Of a DNA stretch of 64,000 bases, positions 34,443 to 43,172 are shown piece after piece. Under the pieces are notes generated by a model. The model searched no databases. It was not told where the DNA came from and was given only the letters and a program-made list of their open reading frames with translations. The DNA is taken from positions 186,001-250,000 of the forward strand of contig NZ_JALPSC010000001.1 in the NCBI RefSeq assembly GCF_023217965.1. Direction: 5' to 3'. The DNA comes from Prevotella sp. E13-27 (GTDB lineage: Bacteria > Bacteroidota > Bacteroidia > Bacteroidales > Bacteroidaceae). Made by a program: the position numbers and the translations under genes. How positions within the stretch are numbered: the stretch's first letter is position 1; every line of letters begins with the position of its first letter.

Positions 34443-34530
34443 CGGAGAGACCGGGATTCGAACCCGGGATACGCTTTTGACGTATACACGCTTTCCAGGC
34501 GTGCCTCTTCAGCCACTCGAGCATCTCTCC
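34443..34530 (-). tRNA. tRNA-Ser (GGA anticodon)
   Basis: On the minus strand a class II tRNA of 88 nt: acceptor GGAGAGA pairs with TCTCTCC, D-arm GCTCGAGTGGCTGAAGAGGC, anticodon loop CTGGAAA (anticodon GGA), a long variable arm (TATACG/CGTATC type), and T-arm CCGGGTTCGAATCCCGG. The discriminator is G, as in serine tRNAs, and CCA is not encoded. Confidence 0.96.
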
Positions 34531-34545
34531 TTGCGTAAGCGGATG

Positions 34546-34553
34546 CAAAGGTA
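34546..34553 (-). promoter_or_regulatory. tRNA-Ser promoter -7 box
   Basis: TACCTTTG on the minus strand, followed by GCATCCGCTTACG, the same sequence after the -7 box as in the rRNA promoter except one base. No clean -33 TTTG at 19-20 bases. Confidence 0.7.
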
Positions 34554-34773
34554 ACACTTTTCATCTACAATTCCCTACTCGACCTCATGTTTTTAAAATT
34601 CTTTATAAATTCGAATAGGCTGTAGTAACAACTATGTAATGTAAGCACCATACTTATTATGGACAAGAAAATAAAAAATATGTGGTATTTTGCATTTTTT
34701 ATTCAAAAAAGGAATGTCAGTTCCGATTTTTTTTGTTTCTTTGCAATCAGAAACCTACAAACTTTAAATCTAT

Positions 34774-35757
34774 ATGAAAAATATACTTGTTATAGGCTCT
34801 ACAGGGCAGATTGGCTCTGAACTAACAATGTCACTTCGAGAGCGCTATGGCAACAGTCATGTCGTGGCAGGCTATATAAAAGGCTGCGAGCCCAAAGGCA
34901 TGTTAGCAGAGAGCGGACCATCAGCAGTGGCCGACGTGACCGATGCCGAAGCAATAGCAGAAGTCGTGCGCCAGTATAACATAGACACGATATACAACCT
35001 TGCCGCACTGCTGTCGGTAGTGGCTGAGTCAAAGCCACGACTGGCATGGCACATAGGCATAGACGGTCTGTGGAACGTGCTGGAGGTGGCTCGTGAAAAA
35101 CACTGCGCAGTGTTCACGCCGAGCAGCATAGGCTCATTCGGACTGGAAACGCCCCACGACATGACTCCGCAGGACACTATTCAGCGTCCGCGCACCATCT
35201 ACGGTGTGTCGAAGGTAACGACAGAGTTGCTCTCTGACTGGTACTTCCATAAGTATGGCGTTGACACTCGGTCGGTACGATTCCCTGGAATAATAAGCTA
35301 TATGACTCCTCCTGGCGGCGGCACTACCGACTATGCCGTTGACATATTCTACTATGCTGTACGGGGGGAACAGTTCACCTGTCCGATAAAGGCTGGCACG
35401 CTGATGGACATGATGTATATGCCTGACGCGCTACGTGCAGCCATGGAACTGATGGAGGCAAATCCAGACCGTCTGGTACACCGCAACAGCTTCAACGTGG
35501 CTGCCATGAGCTTCGACCCAGAAGCAATATACCATGCCATACAGGAGGTGAAGCCTGAGTTCCGCATGGTATATGAGGTGGATCCGCTGAAACAATCGAT
35601 AGCGGAGTCATGGCCCGACAAGATGGATGACTCCTGTGCCCGCAACGAGTGGGACTGGCATCACGACTACGACCTCCCAGCCATGACGCGCGACATGCTA
35701 CAAAAATTATCTATGCTTCGCGCTGACGCATGCCCATGCGAGCCTCAACAACGTTGA
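34774..35757 (+). CDS. L-threonine 3-dehydrogenase, epimerase-like (SDR family)
   Basis: An NAD-dependent extended short-chain dehydrogenase of 327 residues. The cofactor loop is IGSTGQIGSEL, the catalytic pair is in YGVSKVTTELL (Y-x3-K), and RSVRFPGIISYMTPPGGGTTDYAV is typical of the UDP-glucose-epimerase-like threonine dehydrogenases, which oxidise threonine to 2-amino-3-ketobutyrate. No 2-amino-3-ketobutyrate ligase gene is nearby. The last 15 residues (LRADACPCEPQQR) are unlike the family and are encoded inside the end of the convergent Na/Pi gene, a 47-base overlap that suggests loss of an earlier stop. Confidence 0.85.
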   Translation: MKNILVIGSTGQIGSELTMSLRERYGNSHVVAGYIKGCEPKGMLAESGPSAVADVTDAEAIAEVVRQYNIDTIYNLAALLSVVAESKPRLAWHIGIDGLWNVLEVAREKHCAVFTPSSIGSFGLETPHDMTPQDTIQRPRTIYGVSKVTTELLSDWYFHKYGVDTRSVRFPGIISYMTPPGGGTTDYAVDIFYYAVRGEQFTCPIKAGTLMDMMYMPDALRAAMELMEANPDRLVHRNSFNVAAMSFDPEAIYHAIQEVKPEFRMVYEVDPLKQSIAESWPDKMDDSCARNEWDWHHDYDLPAMTRDMLQKLSMLRADACPCEPQQR

Positions 35758-37459
35758 CTACATAGTCACCGAGCTTCTCGCACTCGTTGACAAGGTCAAT
35801 GTAGATGGTACCCTCGGCATAGGTGTACTCGTGGTTGTTGACATCGATGATGTTCTGCGCCTTCAACTGGTTACGGTAGTTGTTTATCTCGTTCTCAATG
35901 TTGAACGTGCGGTTGACATTATATGCCTCCTTACGACCGCCAAGCAACTGGTTCATCTGGGTAAGAGACTGGTCGGTGAGTCCCATCATCTGATGCAGAT
36001 GCTCATACTGCTTCTCAATGAAGTGATCCTGCTTGGCAGAATACTTACGGTTAATGGTGCGAGCCATGTTGTAGCAAGAGTCGCCAATAGACTCCAGCTC
36101 GCTGACCTCACGAAGCATGGCGCGAATCTTGGCCTTGGTCTCATCAGAAAGATGAGCGTCTGACACGTTCTCCAAGTAACGTGCTATCTCGAGCTCCATA
36201 TTGTCGGAGATGCTCTCATATTTCTCTATACGCGAGAAGAGCTTGTTGAAGTCCTGCTCATTGTTCTTATCCTTGCTGTGTGCAGAAGAAGAGAGGTTGA
36301 GCAGTTCCTGAACCATGCCGAACATGCGCTGCATACGCTCTGAGAACGATGAAATCTCTTTCTGTGCCTCGAGGACTGAAAGCTCTGGGGTCTTCATGAA
36401 GCCGGCAGTGATGAAATGCAAGCGGAAATCCTCTTCCTCGTCCACACGCTTTGGTTTGATAACCCAGCACACAAACTTCTCTATCTGTGGAATGAACCAG
36501 ATAAGGATGGCTGTGTTGACAACATTGAAAGTGGTATGGAAAGCAGCCAGCACAAATGTCAGCTTAGCTGCATTGGCCATGAAAGCAGATGCAGAAACAG
36601 CGTCTTTAGTCATGTCCACATCATAGCCAACCCATCCGCACACCATATCTATGAATGGACGGAAAGCAATGAGTACCCAGATGACGCCAAACACGTTGAA
36701 GAACATGTGGGCAAAGGCAGCACGACGTGCCTGTGTGTTAGCAGAAAGAGCTGCGAGGTTAGAGGTGACGGTAGTACCGATGTTCTCACCCAAGACGAGG
36801 GCTATGCCCTGATAGATGGGCAGTGCACCACTTGAACAGAGAATCATGGTGATGGCCATCACAGCTGCCGATGACTGTACACAGAAAGTGAGCAAGCCGC
36901 CAAGGAGCAGGAACACAATGGTCGTCACGAACGATGTCGGGTCGAACGATGCAAAGAAGTGGAGCAATGCCTGATTCTCGCCAAGATGCATGTCCTGTCC
37001 GGTGACACGCAGTGTGCCCAGACCCAACAAGAGGAATGACAAACCGAAGAGGAAGTCACCAATGTATCGGTATTTCTTCAGATAGATAAGTATGATACCA
37101 ATGAAGAAAGCCGGATAGACAGCACTCGTGATGTCGAACGACATACCTGCCGACATGATCCAGGCAGTTAGCGTGGTACCGATGTTTGCACCCATGATGA
37201 CCGAGATGGCCTGCGCCAGCGTCAAGAGTCCGGCATTGACGAACGATACGGTCATCACCGTTGTAGCTGTTGAAGACTGCACAGATGCTGTTACGAGTGT
37301 ACCAGTAAGCATGCCTGTGACGCGGTTGGTGGTCATGGCGCCTAATACATGGCGCAACTGTGGACCTGCCATTTTTTGCAATGCCTCACTCATGGACTTC
37401 ATACCAAACATGAGAAGTGCGAGCGAGCCCAGCAGTTTGAAAACAATCAAAATAGACAT
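35711..37459 (-). CDS. Na/Pi cotransporter family protein with PhoU-like domain
   Basis: An inner-membrane protein of 582 residues. The N-terminal half has the two inverted repeats of the NptA/type II Na-phosphate cotransporter family: ASVQSSTATTVMT (Q61) with ANIGTTLTAWI, and CVQSSAAVMAI with ENIGTTVTSNLAA. The C-terminal third (about 360-580) is a soluble helical PhoU-like domain. The family takes up phosphate with sodium or regulates phosphate flow. It has a consensus promoter, and its 3' end overlaps the threonine dehydrogenase gene. Confidence 0.9.
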   Translation of the reverse strand: MSILIVFKLLGSLALLMFGMKSMSEALQKMAGPQLRHVLGAMTTNRVTGMLTGTLVTASVQSSTATTVMTVSFVNAGLLTLAQAISVIMGANIGTTLTAWIMSAGMSFDITSAVYPAFFIGIILIYLKKYRYIGDFLFGLSFLLLGLGTLRVTGQDMHLGENQALLHFFASFDPTSFVTTIVFLLLGGLLTFCVQSSAAVMAITMILCSSGALPIYQGIALVLGENIGTTVTSNLAALSANTQARRAAFAHMFFNVFGVIWVLIAFRPFIDMVCGWVGYDVDMTKDAVSASAFMANAAKLTFVLAAFHTTFNVVNTAILIWFIPQIEKFVCWVIKPKRVDEEEDFRLHFITAGFMKTPELSVLEAQKEISSFSERMQRMFGMVQELLNLSSSAHSKDKNNEQDFNKLFSRIEKYESISDNMELEIARYLENVSDAHLSDETKAKIRAMLREVSELESIGDSCYNMARTINRKYSAKQDHFIEKQYEHLHQMMGLTDQSLTQMNQLLGGRKEAYNVNRTFNIENEINNYRNQLKAQNIIDVNNHEYTYAEGTIYIDLVNECEKLGDYVVNVVEARMGMRQREA

Positions 37460-37491
37460 TGATTTTAGCTATTTAGGTTAAAAAATCGCGG

Positions 37492-37522
37492 CAAAGATAC
37501 AAAAAGTAATGTGAAATGCAAA
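37492..37522 (-). promoter_or_regulatory. Na/Pi cotransporter promoter
   Basis: Minus strand: TTTG (37519-37522), 19-base spacer, TATCTTTG (37492-37499). Confidence 0.8.
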
Positions 37523-37552
37523 ATATATTTTCCTTTTTTCAAAAGAATAAGC

Positions 37553-37560
37553 TACCTTTG
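37553..37560 (+). promoter_or_regulatory. -7 box of the AICAR transformylase gene
   Basis: TACCTTTG on the plus strand, followed by CAGCCGGAAACG, similar to the stable-RNA promoters here. The -33 position is T-rich but has no TTTG. The box lies between an upstream in-frame ATG (37511) and the true start (37592), which supports the later start. Confidence 0.65.
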
Positions 37561-37591
37561 CAGCCGGAAACGATTTTTTCCCTTATCAACA

Positions 37592-38782
37592 ATGAAAGAG
37601 TTAGCACTGAAGTACGGATGCAATCCGAACCAGAAACCTTCCCGAATCTTTATGAACGAGGGCGCTGAACTGCCCCTCGAAGTGTTAAACGGCCGTCCTG
37701 GCTACATCAACTTCCTTGATGCGCTGAACGCATGGCAGCTTGTCAGAGAGCTGAAAGAAGCCACAGGCATGCCTGCCGCTGCATCGTTCAAGCACGTGAG
37801 CCCAGCAGGTGCTGCCGTAGGACTGCCACTGAGCGACACCTTGAAAATAATCTACTTTGTAGATGACATCAAGGGACTTGACGACTCACCAATAGCATGT
37901 GCATACGCCCGTGCACGTGGTGCCGACCGCATGTCGAGCTACGGTGACTTCATAGCACTAAGCGACACATGTGACGAGACCACTGCCCTCATCATCAAGC
38001 GCGAGGTGAGCGACGGTGTTATTGCCCCCGACTACACCCCCGAGGCACTTCAGATACTGAAAGAGAAGCGCAAGGGCACATACAACGTGATAAAGATGGA
38101 CACCAACTACCGCCCTGAGCCAATAGAGCGCAAGCAGGTGTTCGGCATTACCTTCGAACAGGGACGCAACGAGATAAAGCTTGACGACCCAGCATTGTTC
38201 GAGAACATTCCCACGCAGAACAAGACATTCACCGAGGCAGCCCGCCGCGACCTCATCATAGCCCTCATAACACTGAAATATACTCAGTCAAACTCAGTGT
38301 GCTACGTGAAGGACGGACAGGCAATAGGCATCGGAGCCGGTCAGCAGAGCCGTATCCACTGCACACGTCTGGCAGGACAGAAGGCTGACATTTGGTGGCT
38401 GCGTCAGCACCCGAAAGTGATGTCATTGCCTTTCATTGACGGCATTCGCCGCGCTGACCGTGACAACACCATCGACGTATATATCTCAGAAGACGAGCAC
38501 GACGACGTGCTACGCGACGGTGCATGGCAGCAGTTCTTCAAGACCAAGCCAGAAGTACTCACCAAGGAAGAAAAGCTGGACTGGATAGCCAAGAACACAA
38601 AGGTGGCCCTGGGCTCAGACGCTTTCTTCCCCTTCGGCGACAACATTGAGCGCGCCCATAAGAGTGGTGTGGAGTTCATTGCTCAGGCAGGTGGCTCTGT
38701 CCGCGACGACCATGTCATCATGACATGCGACAAGTACGGCATTGCCATGACGTTCACAGGCGTACGTCTGTTCCATCATTAA
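37592..38782 (+). CDS. Phosphoribosylaminoimidazolecarboxamide formyltransferase (AICAR transformylase, single-domain)
   Basis: The 396-residue protein corresponds to the C-terminal transformylase domain of PurH without the IMP cyclohydrolase part. It begins KELALKYGCNPNQKPSRIF, has the catalytic K-H pair in AASFKHVSPAGAAVG, and ends DKYGIAMTFTGVRLFHH. It adds the formyl group from 10-formyl-tetrahydrofolate to AICAR in purine synthesis. Bacteroidetes often have this stand-alone form besides a full PurH. The frame is open back to 37511, but the -7 box at 37553-37560 argues for the start at 37592. Confidence 0.9.
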   Translation: MKELALKYGCNPNQKPSRIFMNEGAELPLEVLNGRPGYINFLDALNAWQLVRELKEATGMPAAASFKHVSPAGAAVGLPLSDTLKIIYFVDDIKGLDDSPIACAYARARGADRMSSYGDFIALSDTCDETTALIIKREVSDGVIAPDYTPEALQILKEKRKGTYNVIKMDTNYRPEPIERKQVFGITFEQGRNEIKLDDPALFENIPTQNKTFTEAARRDLIIALITLKYTQSNSVCYVKDGQAIGIGAGQQSRIHCTRLAGQKADIWWLRQHPKVMSLPFIDGIRRADRDNTIDVYISEDEHDDVLRDGAWQQFFKTKPEVLTKEEKLDWIAKNTKVALGSDAFFPFGDNIERAHKSGVEFIAQAGGSVRDDHVIMTCDKYGIAMTFTGVRLFHH

Positions 38783-38793
38783 CCCACCCCCTA

Positions 38794-38812
38794 CCCCTCC
38801 CCAAGGGAGGGG
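38794..38812 (+). terminator. GC-rich hairpin after AICAR transformylase
   Basis: CCCCTCCC (38794-38801) pairs with GGGAGGGG (38805-38812), loop CAA, 12 bases past the stop codon. No T-run follows, so it may be a weak terminator or mRNA-stabilising stem. Confidence 0.5.
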
Positions 38813-38831
38813 AGGCTAAATAGACTATGCA

Positions 38832-39032
38832 ATGAGTAAGGAATCAGATTTCCAAGAGATTCTGGAGAATGGCATCAACTTTGGCAGAGGCGGGGAACGA
38901 AAAGACCCCAACGAAGGCAAGGTGAAGACAAAAGCCAAGAAAAAGAAGTATATTACTGGTGCTCACGGCAGCGGATCGGCAAAGCAGAAAGCTAAATACC
39001 GCGAACAGCGTGCCAACAGGCACAAGAAATAA
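38832..39032 (+). CDS. Small basic protein of unknown function
   Basis: A 66-residue protein with an acidic N-terminus (MSKESDFQEILENGINFGRGGE) and a strongly basic C-terminus (KTKAKKKKYITGAHGSGSAKQKAKYREQRANRHKK), probably a nucleic-acid-binding tail. It has its own ATG 49 bases after the previous gene and its stop abuts the stop of the convergent kinase gene. It is not a known family to me. Confidence 0.6.
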   Translation: MSKESDFQEILENGINFGRGGERKDPNEGKVKTKAKKKKYITGAHGSGSAKQKAKYREQRANRHKK

Positions 39033-40745
39033 CTAAGCTCCGAATTCTATTGGCAGTTGCAGAATGAAGCGACTGCCATTTTTGTATTTTGGATCGAGGA
39101 TGACATTTCCACCAAGAGTCCTTGCAAGACGACGGCAAATGGACAAGCCGAGGCCTATGCCTCCACGGAAATCGTCAAGTTTAACAAAACTTTCGAAGAT
39201 TGCATCGCGCTTCTCGTCAGGAATGCCGATACCAGTATCGGTGACGCTTATCTCCACATTTCTGCCTATTGCATTGGCACTCACCTCTACACTACCCTTG
39301 TCAGTGAACTTCATTGCATTGTCAATAATCTTTGACAGGATTTGAGAGACCGTCTCCGCATTACTCTTTATTGTGAAGTCATCAGTCAGTTCTGTTGTGA
39401 ACGACAATTCCAGATTCTTTACATTATTCTTCTTTGCCTCTGCCATCGCCATGTTACACACACGATTAACACAGACATTGCGGAGTTCATCGGGATTTAA
39501 CTTGACATTATCGCCTGCCGCAATCTCCAACAACTCGTTAATGATGATTGTGATGGCATCTGTATTCGACGACACACGATCACGCAAATCGTTCTTCTCT
39601 TGTTCTGTCAGAGTGAATGCTGGAGAGCAAAGCACCTGCGTAAAGCCATTGATAGCGTTAAGAGGAGTACGAATCTCATGACTCATGGAGCGAATGAAAA
39701 CCGACTTCATCTTGCTTGCATCATCAGCCCTCTTCAGGGCTGCCTTCAGTTCATCGGTCTTTTTCCATATCTTTCGCATAAGTCTCCTACGTCCCATTAT
39801 ATATACGAACACATAGACCAATGTCAATCCGATAAGCCACCAACGAAGACGAGATGCCAACTGACTCTTCTCATAAGTGCCCTGCATAGCATATAGGCGA
39901 AACTTCACCAGATTCGGCGTAGCAATGGTATTGTCATTCTCAACTAATTCAAAAGCTTTTGCAAAATCGCCATTGAAAGCACAATGAGCTACCTTAATCT
40001 CAGCATCAAACCTATGACTGATAGTCTGTCGCTTGCCAAGACTGCCAGCATCATACCGCTCCTGATACTCTGACCTCAGATCTTCCAGCATTGACTCATA
40101 CTTATAGAAATCGTCAGCTTCTGCCATCATGAAATAGAGGAAGCACTTTAGTCCTAAGCCCAATGAAAGGAACTCATAGTCATTGAGTTGACGCGCCTCT
40201 TCAATAGCCATGTCCGACCATTTCAACGCCTCTTCACGGTTTGACAGATAATGAGTCTCTGCCAGCCCCATGTGTATGTGCATGGCAAACTTTATATCGC
40301 GGTCTCCTACTTGACGCAATGCAACACGATAGAGACTGTCTGCTTCATCCGTAACATGCATCATTCTGGCGACATCAGCTTTCAAGCCCGTTAACAGATA
40401 ATTCAAAGTTGTATCGTTATGAGCCGTCATTTCTTCGTCTAGTCTCTTAACAGTCTGCAATGCATGCGGCACATAGACATGACTAACATCATAGAAACCG
40501 ACATTTGTCAATATTTTGAAATACTCAATATGTGAATTACGGTTTTTTAATGCCTTCAGGTATTCTTCTGCAAATGCATAGAACTCTTCCTTATTGCCAT
40601 CATTATTCATAAGCGACAGATATGTTTGATACATGTCGTTATTCTCTGTCACCTTATCAGGAGACTGAGAATAAACTTGAATGGGCAATAAAAGCGCGAT
40701 GACCCAAAAAGTGATTTTAATGTATGTAAGGTTCTTTCGTAACAT
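39033..40745 (-). CDS. Membrane sensor histidine kinase with TPR-like sensor
   Basis: A 570-residue kinase. The signal peptide ends near VYSQ, a periplasmic helical-repeat sensor (30-300) resembles tetratricopeptides, one transmembrane helix spans about 302-318, and the cytoplasmic part has the H-box MSHEIRTPLNAI with H356, the N-box SKIIDNAMKF, and G-boxes DTGIGIPDEKR and GGIGLGLSICRRL. It autophosphorylates and passes phosphate to a response regulator, which is not next to it. It has a consensus promoter and is single. The signal is unknown. Confidence 0.92.
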   Translation of the reverse strand: MLRKNLTYIKITFWVIALLLPIQVYSQSPDKVTENNDMYQTYLSLMNNDGNKEEFYAFAEEYLKALKNRNSHIEYFKILTNVGFYDVSHVYVPHALQTVKRLDEEMTAHNDTTLNYLLTGLKADVARMMHVTDEADSLYRVALRQVGDRDIKFAMHIHMGLAETHYLSNREEALKWSDMAIEEARQLNDYEFLSLGLGLKCFLYFMMAEADDFYKYESMLEDLRSEYQERYDAGSLGKRQTISHRFDAEIKVAHCAFNGDFAKAFELVENDNTIATPNLVKFRLYAMQGTYEKSQLASRLRWWLIGLTLVYVFVYIMGRRRLMRKIWKKTDELKAALKRADDASKMKSVFIRSMSHEIRTPLNAINGFTQVLCSPAFTLTEQEKNDLRDRVSSNTDAITIIINELLEIAAGDNVKLNPDELRNVCVNRVCNMAMAEAKKNNVKNLELSFTTELTDDFTIKSNAETVSQILSKIIDNAMKFTDKGSVEVSANAIGRNVEISVTDTGIGIPDEKRDAIFESFVKLDDFRGGIGLGLSICRRLARTLGGNVILDPKYKNGSRFILQLPIEFGA

Positions 40746-40756
40746 AATATTTGCTG

Positions 40757-40787
40757 CAAAGTTAGCAAAAAAGCATAAATCTTCAAA
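40757..40787 (-). promoter_or_regulatory. Histidine kinase promoter
   Basis: Minus strand: TTTG (40784-40787), 19-base spacer, TAACTTTG (40757-40764), 12 bases before the start codon. Confidence 0.78.
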
Positions 40788-40870
40788 AATTATTAGAATT
40801 ATTTCTCGAAAAATGACAAGAAGAATAGTTTATTGGGCATTTTACAACAAAAAGAGGAGATATACAACAC

Positions 40871-40895
40871 AAAAAAAGCGGACTTCAAAGTCCGC
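40871..40895 (-). terminator. Intrinsic terminator that contains the stop codon of the START gene
   Basis: On the minus strand GCGGACTT/AAGTCCGC (40878-40895) with a 2-nt loop is followed by seven T (40871-40877). The TGA stop of the START-like gene (40885-40887) lies at the tip of the hairpin, and its last codons form one arm of the stem. Confidence 0.85.
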
Positions 40896-41283
40896 TTGTC
40901 ATGTGTAATCTTTCCATGTTGTCATCCCACAATGAGCGCAAATCGTCCACCTCATCCTCTGGAGCATAGTCAATGACACACAGGCATAGGTCGCCCGTAA
41001 GCTCACTGCGTCCTATGCGCATCTCCCAGAACGCCTGTGGGTCGTCTTCTTCAACCCAGCGAAAACGTATATGGCTGTTTTTCTCCCTTTCAACAATATT
41101 TGCCGAAAGGGTATGATGGTCAGCCCATGGCTGTCCCCATGTAAACGATATCACTCCATTATCTTCGTTCACTTCGTCTGCAAGCCATCTACCAAGTCCG
41201 TGATCAGTGCTGATAAGCCTCCAGACAATATCTGTCTGACGCGATGACAGCGGGTATTCAATGTCTATTCTTTCCTTCTTCAT
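40885..41283 (-). CDS. START-like (SRPBCC) domain protein
   Basis: A single-domain protein of 132 residues. The sequence KKERIDIEYPLSSRQTDIVWRLISTDHGLGRWLADEV and FTWGQPWADHHTLSANIVEREKNSHIRFRW fits the START_2 branch of the SRPBCC/Bet v1 fold, which binds hydrophobic ligands. The start at 41281-41283 is used; an ATG 48 bases further upstream lies beside the -7 box (TACTTTTG, 41321-41328) and would precede or coincide with the transcript start. Its 3' end is built into an intrinsic terminator. Confidence 0.8.
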   Translation of the reverse strand: MKKERIDIEYPLSSRQTDIVWRLISTDHGLGRWLADEVNEDNGVISFTWGQPWADHHTLSANIVEREKNSHIRFRWVEEDDPQAFWEMRIGRSELTGDLCLCVIDYAPEDEVDDLRSLWDDNMERLHMTSGL

Positions 41284-41367
41284 GGTCTCAAAATCTTGAA
41301 CAATGATTAGTAGTCCGCTGCAAAAGTACAAAAAAACATGATATTAAAAGAAAAATCAAGAAAATAT

Positions 41368-41398
41368 TTTGCAGATTCGAAACTTATTACTACCTTTG
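41368..41398 (+). promoter_or_regulatory. tRNA-Met promoter
   Basis: TTTG (41368-41371), 19-base spacer, TACCTTTG (41391-41398), then CACCCGCAAACGAGG, a GC-rich start region similar to that of the rRNA and tRNA-Ser promoters. Confidence 0.88.
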
Positions 41399-41454
41399 CA
41401 CCCGCAAACGAGGCAAACGGCTCGAGGTCGAGTGTCTTCAAGCAGAAAAATGAT

Positions 41455-41528
41455 GGCGGGATAGCTCAGCTGGTTAGAGCGCATGATTCATAATCATGAG
41501 GTCGCCGGTTCAATCCCGGCTCCCGCTA
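41455..41528 (+). tRNA. tRNA-Met (CAT anticodon)
   Basis: A 74-nt tRNA: acceptor GGCGGGA with TCCCGCT, D-arm GCTCAGCTGGTTAGAGC, anticodon loop TTCATAA (CAT), T-arm GCCGGTTCAATCCCGGC, discriminator A. The sequence resembles elongator tRNA-Met of Bacteroides; a tRNA-Ile2 with lysidine-modified CAT cannot be fully excluded by eye. Confidence 0.93.
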
Positions 41529-41622
41529 CAACGAAAGGCAGTTACGAGACCCAACCTCTCTGACTGCCTTTCTTGTTTAAGAGAACAAACCTAAACAGAG
41601 ACTATTCCATTCAACAAACTTT

Positions 41623-43101
41623 ATGAAAGAGGCACATAAACCATTTAACAAGATAAATATGATAGTGATTTGCGTCACCATCATACTTTTGTTTGTCTGC
41701 GGCATACTGCAGTATTATTTCACATGGCAGGGTATCCAGAAGGAAATGGAAACCAGGGCAAGAATAGAGTTCAACATCAACAACGAGAAGATTGCCCAGC
41801 TGAAGAACACCGTTGAGGGAGCCATAACAAACATGTCAACCGCCTTCGAACAGCAGTTAAATGCAAGTGGCGACATGCGTCCACTACTACAGCGACTTAT
41901 AGCCAACAATTCGTCAGTACTTGGCAGCTGCGTGGCGTTCGTCCCTGGCAGCGTTAAAGGCGAGCCAAAGTTCTATGCACCATATGCATATCGGGATGGT
42001 GAGACAATAAAGAGCTCCTTATTATCCTTCGACTATACACAAAGGGAATGGTTCAGCAAGACCATCAGCACTGGTCAGCCGTCATGGTCTGAGCCTTATA
42101 CAGACAAAGGCGGCCCATTCGTAGTGGTCACCACATATAGCGTACCGCTAAAGAACAAAAAAGGAACCATAATGGCTGTGCTTTCTGCAGACATACCCGT
42201 GAGCGAGTTGTCACAGGAGAGCAAGAATATCTACGCTTCCATGGGACTCCGTTATATAGTTATTCTGCTTATACAAGCTTTCGGACTACTTCTCATTATC
42301 ATTATTGCATGGCGCAGCGTGAAAAGCCACCTTCAATCTAAAGCATTTGCAAAAGAAAACATCCGACTGAATGACGAGCTGAGCATCAACCAGCGCTTGC
42401 GCACAGCAATAATACCACGTAATCTGCCATGTACGGATAATGTAGAAGTGAAAGCAAAGCAACAGATGATAGAGGCTGTTGGCGGCGATCTCTATGACAC
42501 ATTAATCATAAACGACAAGCTTCACTTCTGCATAGGCAATGTATCAAACAAAGGAGCCGCTGCTGCACTCAGCATGATGATAACCCGTACCGCCTATCAT
42601 ACATTTATAAGATATGAGATATCACCCTCGCGCATATTGGAAGAGATGAACAAAGCACTGTGCGAAATCAACGAGAACCAGCTCTTCGGCACAATGTTCA
42701 TTGGAGTGCTCGACCTTAAGAGCGGACTACTGCGCTATTGTAATGCCGGTCACCACGCTCCTATAATAATAAAAGGTGCAGAGACGACAACCTTGGAAAC
42801 AACGCCAAACGTGCCAATGGGCATCACCGATTGGAAATATGAGGAACAACAGCTCACACTTGAGCCTGACACAGCCATCATCCTTTATACCAGTGGGCTG
42901 ATAGAAGCCAAGAATCATAACGGTCAGGTGCTTGGCGACAAGCGACTGGCACTGAGCCTGAGAGCGGCCAGTGAACAGAAGATATCTCTCGAAAAGGTGC
43001 TTGAGAGAATAGACACTGTACTGAAGCGCCACATGGAAGGACAGGAGTTAGAGGACGATATAACAGCCATGGCAATACACTTTAAGTCAAGGGAATCATA
43101 A
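41623..43101 (+). CDS. SpoIIE-type PP2C phosphatase with periplasmic Cache sensor
   Basis: A membrane protein of 492 residues: TM1 (about 13-32), a periplasmic Cache-like sensor (35-205; SFDYTQREWFSKTISTGQPSWSEPYTDKGG is typical), TM2 (about 212-232), and a C-terminal PP2C domain of the SpoIIE/RsbU type (about 255-490) with GGDLYDTL, CIGNVSNKGAAAALSM, NAGHHAPII and DDITAMAIHF providing metal-binding aspartates. It would dephosphorylate an anti-sigma antagonist or similar partner, none of which is encoded here. It lies 94 bases after tRNA-Met and may share its transcription. Confidence 0.88.
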   Translation: MKEAHKPFNKINMIVICVTIILLFVCGILQYYFTWQGIQKEMETRARIEFNINNEKIAQLKNTVEGAITNMSTAFEQQLNASGDMRPLLQRLIANNSSVLGSCVAFVPGSVKGEPKFYAPYAYRDGETIKSSLLSFDYTQREWFSKTISTGQPSWSEPYTDKGGPFVVVTTYSVPLKNKKGTIMAVLSADIPVSELSQESKNIYASMGLRYIVILLIQAFGLLLIIIIAWRSVKSHLQSKAFAKENIRLNDELSINQRLRTAIIPRNLPCTDNVEVKAKQQMIEAVGGDLYDTLIINDKLHFCIGNVSNKGAAAALSMMITRTAYHTFIRYEISPSRILEEMNKALCEINENQLFGTMFIGVLDLKSGLLRYCNAGHHAPIIIKGAETTTLETTPNVPMGITDWKYEEQQLTLEPDTAIILYTSGLIEAKNHNGQVLGDKRLALSLRAASEQKISLEKVLERIDTVLKRHMEGQELEDDITAMAIHFKSRES

Positions 43102-43172
43102 TTGACATAAATCAATACGCAAATCATTATTTGGAGACGAAAAATCAAAAATAGTGTTTCCCTACCCCAAAT

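Noticed and set aside
34300..34564. Open frames covering tRNA-Ser and the 48-bp repeats
   Set aside because: They are produced by the repeated tRNA sequence; the tRNA is intact on the same strand.
34443..34773. Integrated prophage or ICE at tRNA-Ser
   Set aside because: No integrase, phage or conjugation gene flanks the tRNA; only the short 3'-end copies remain.
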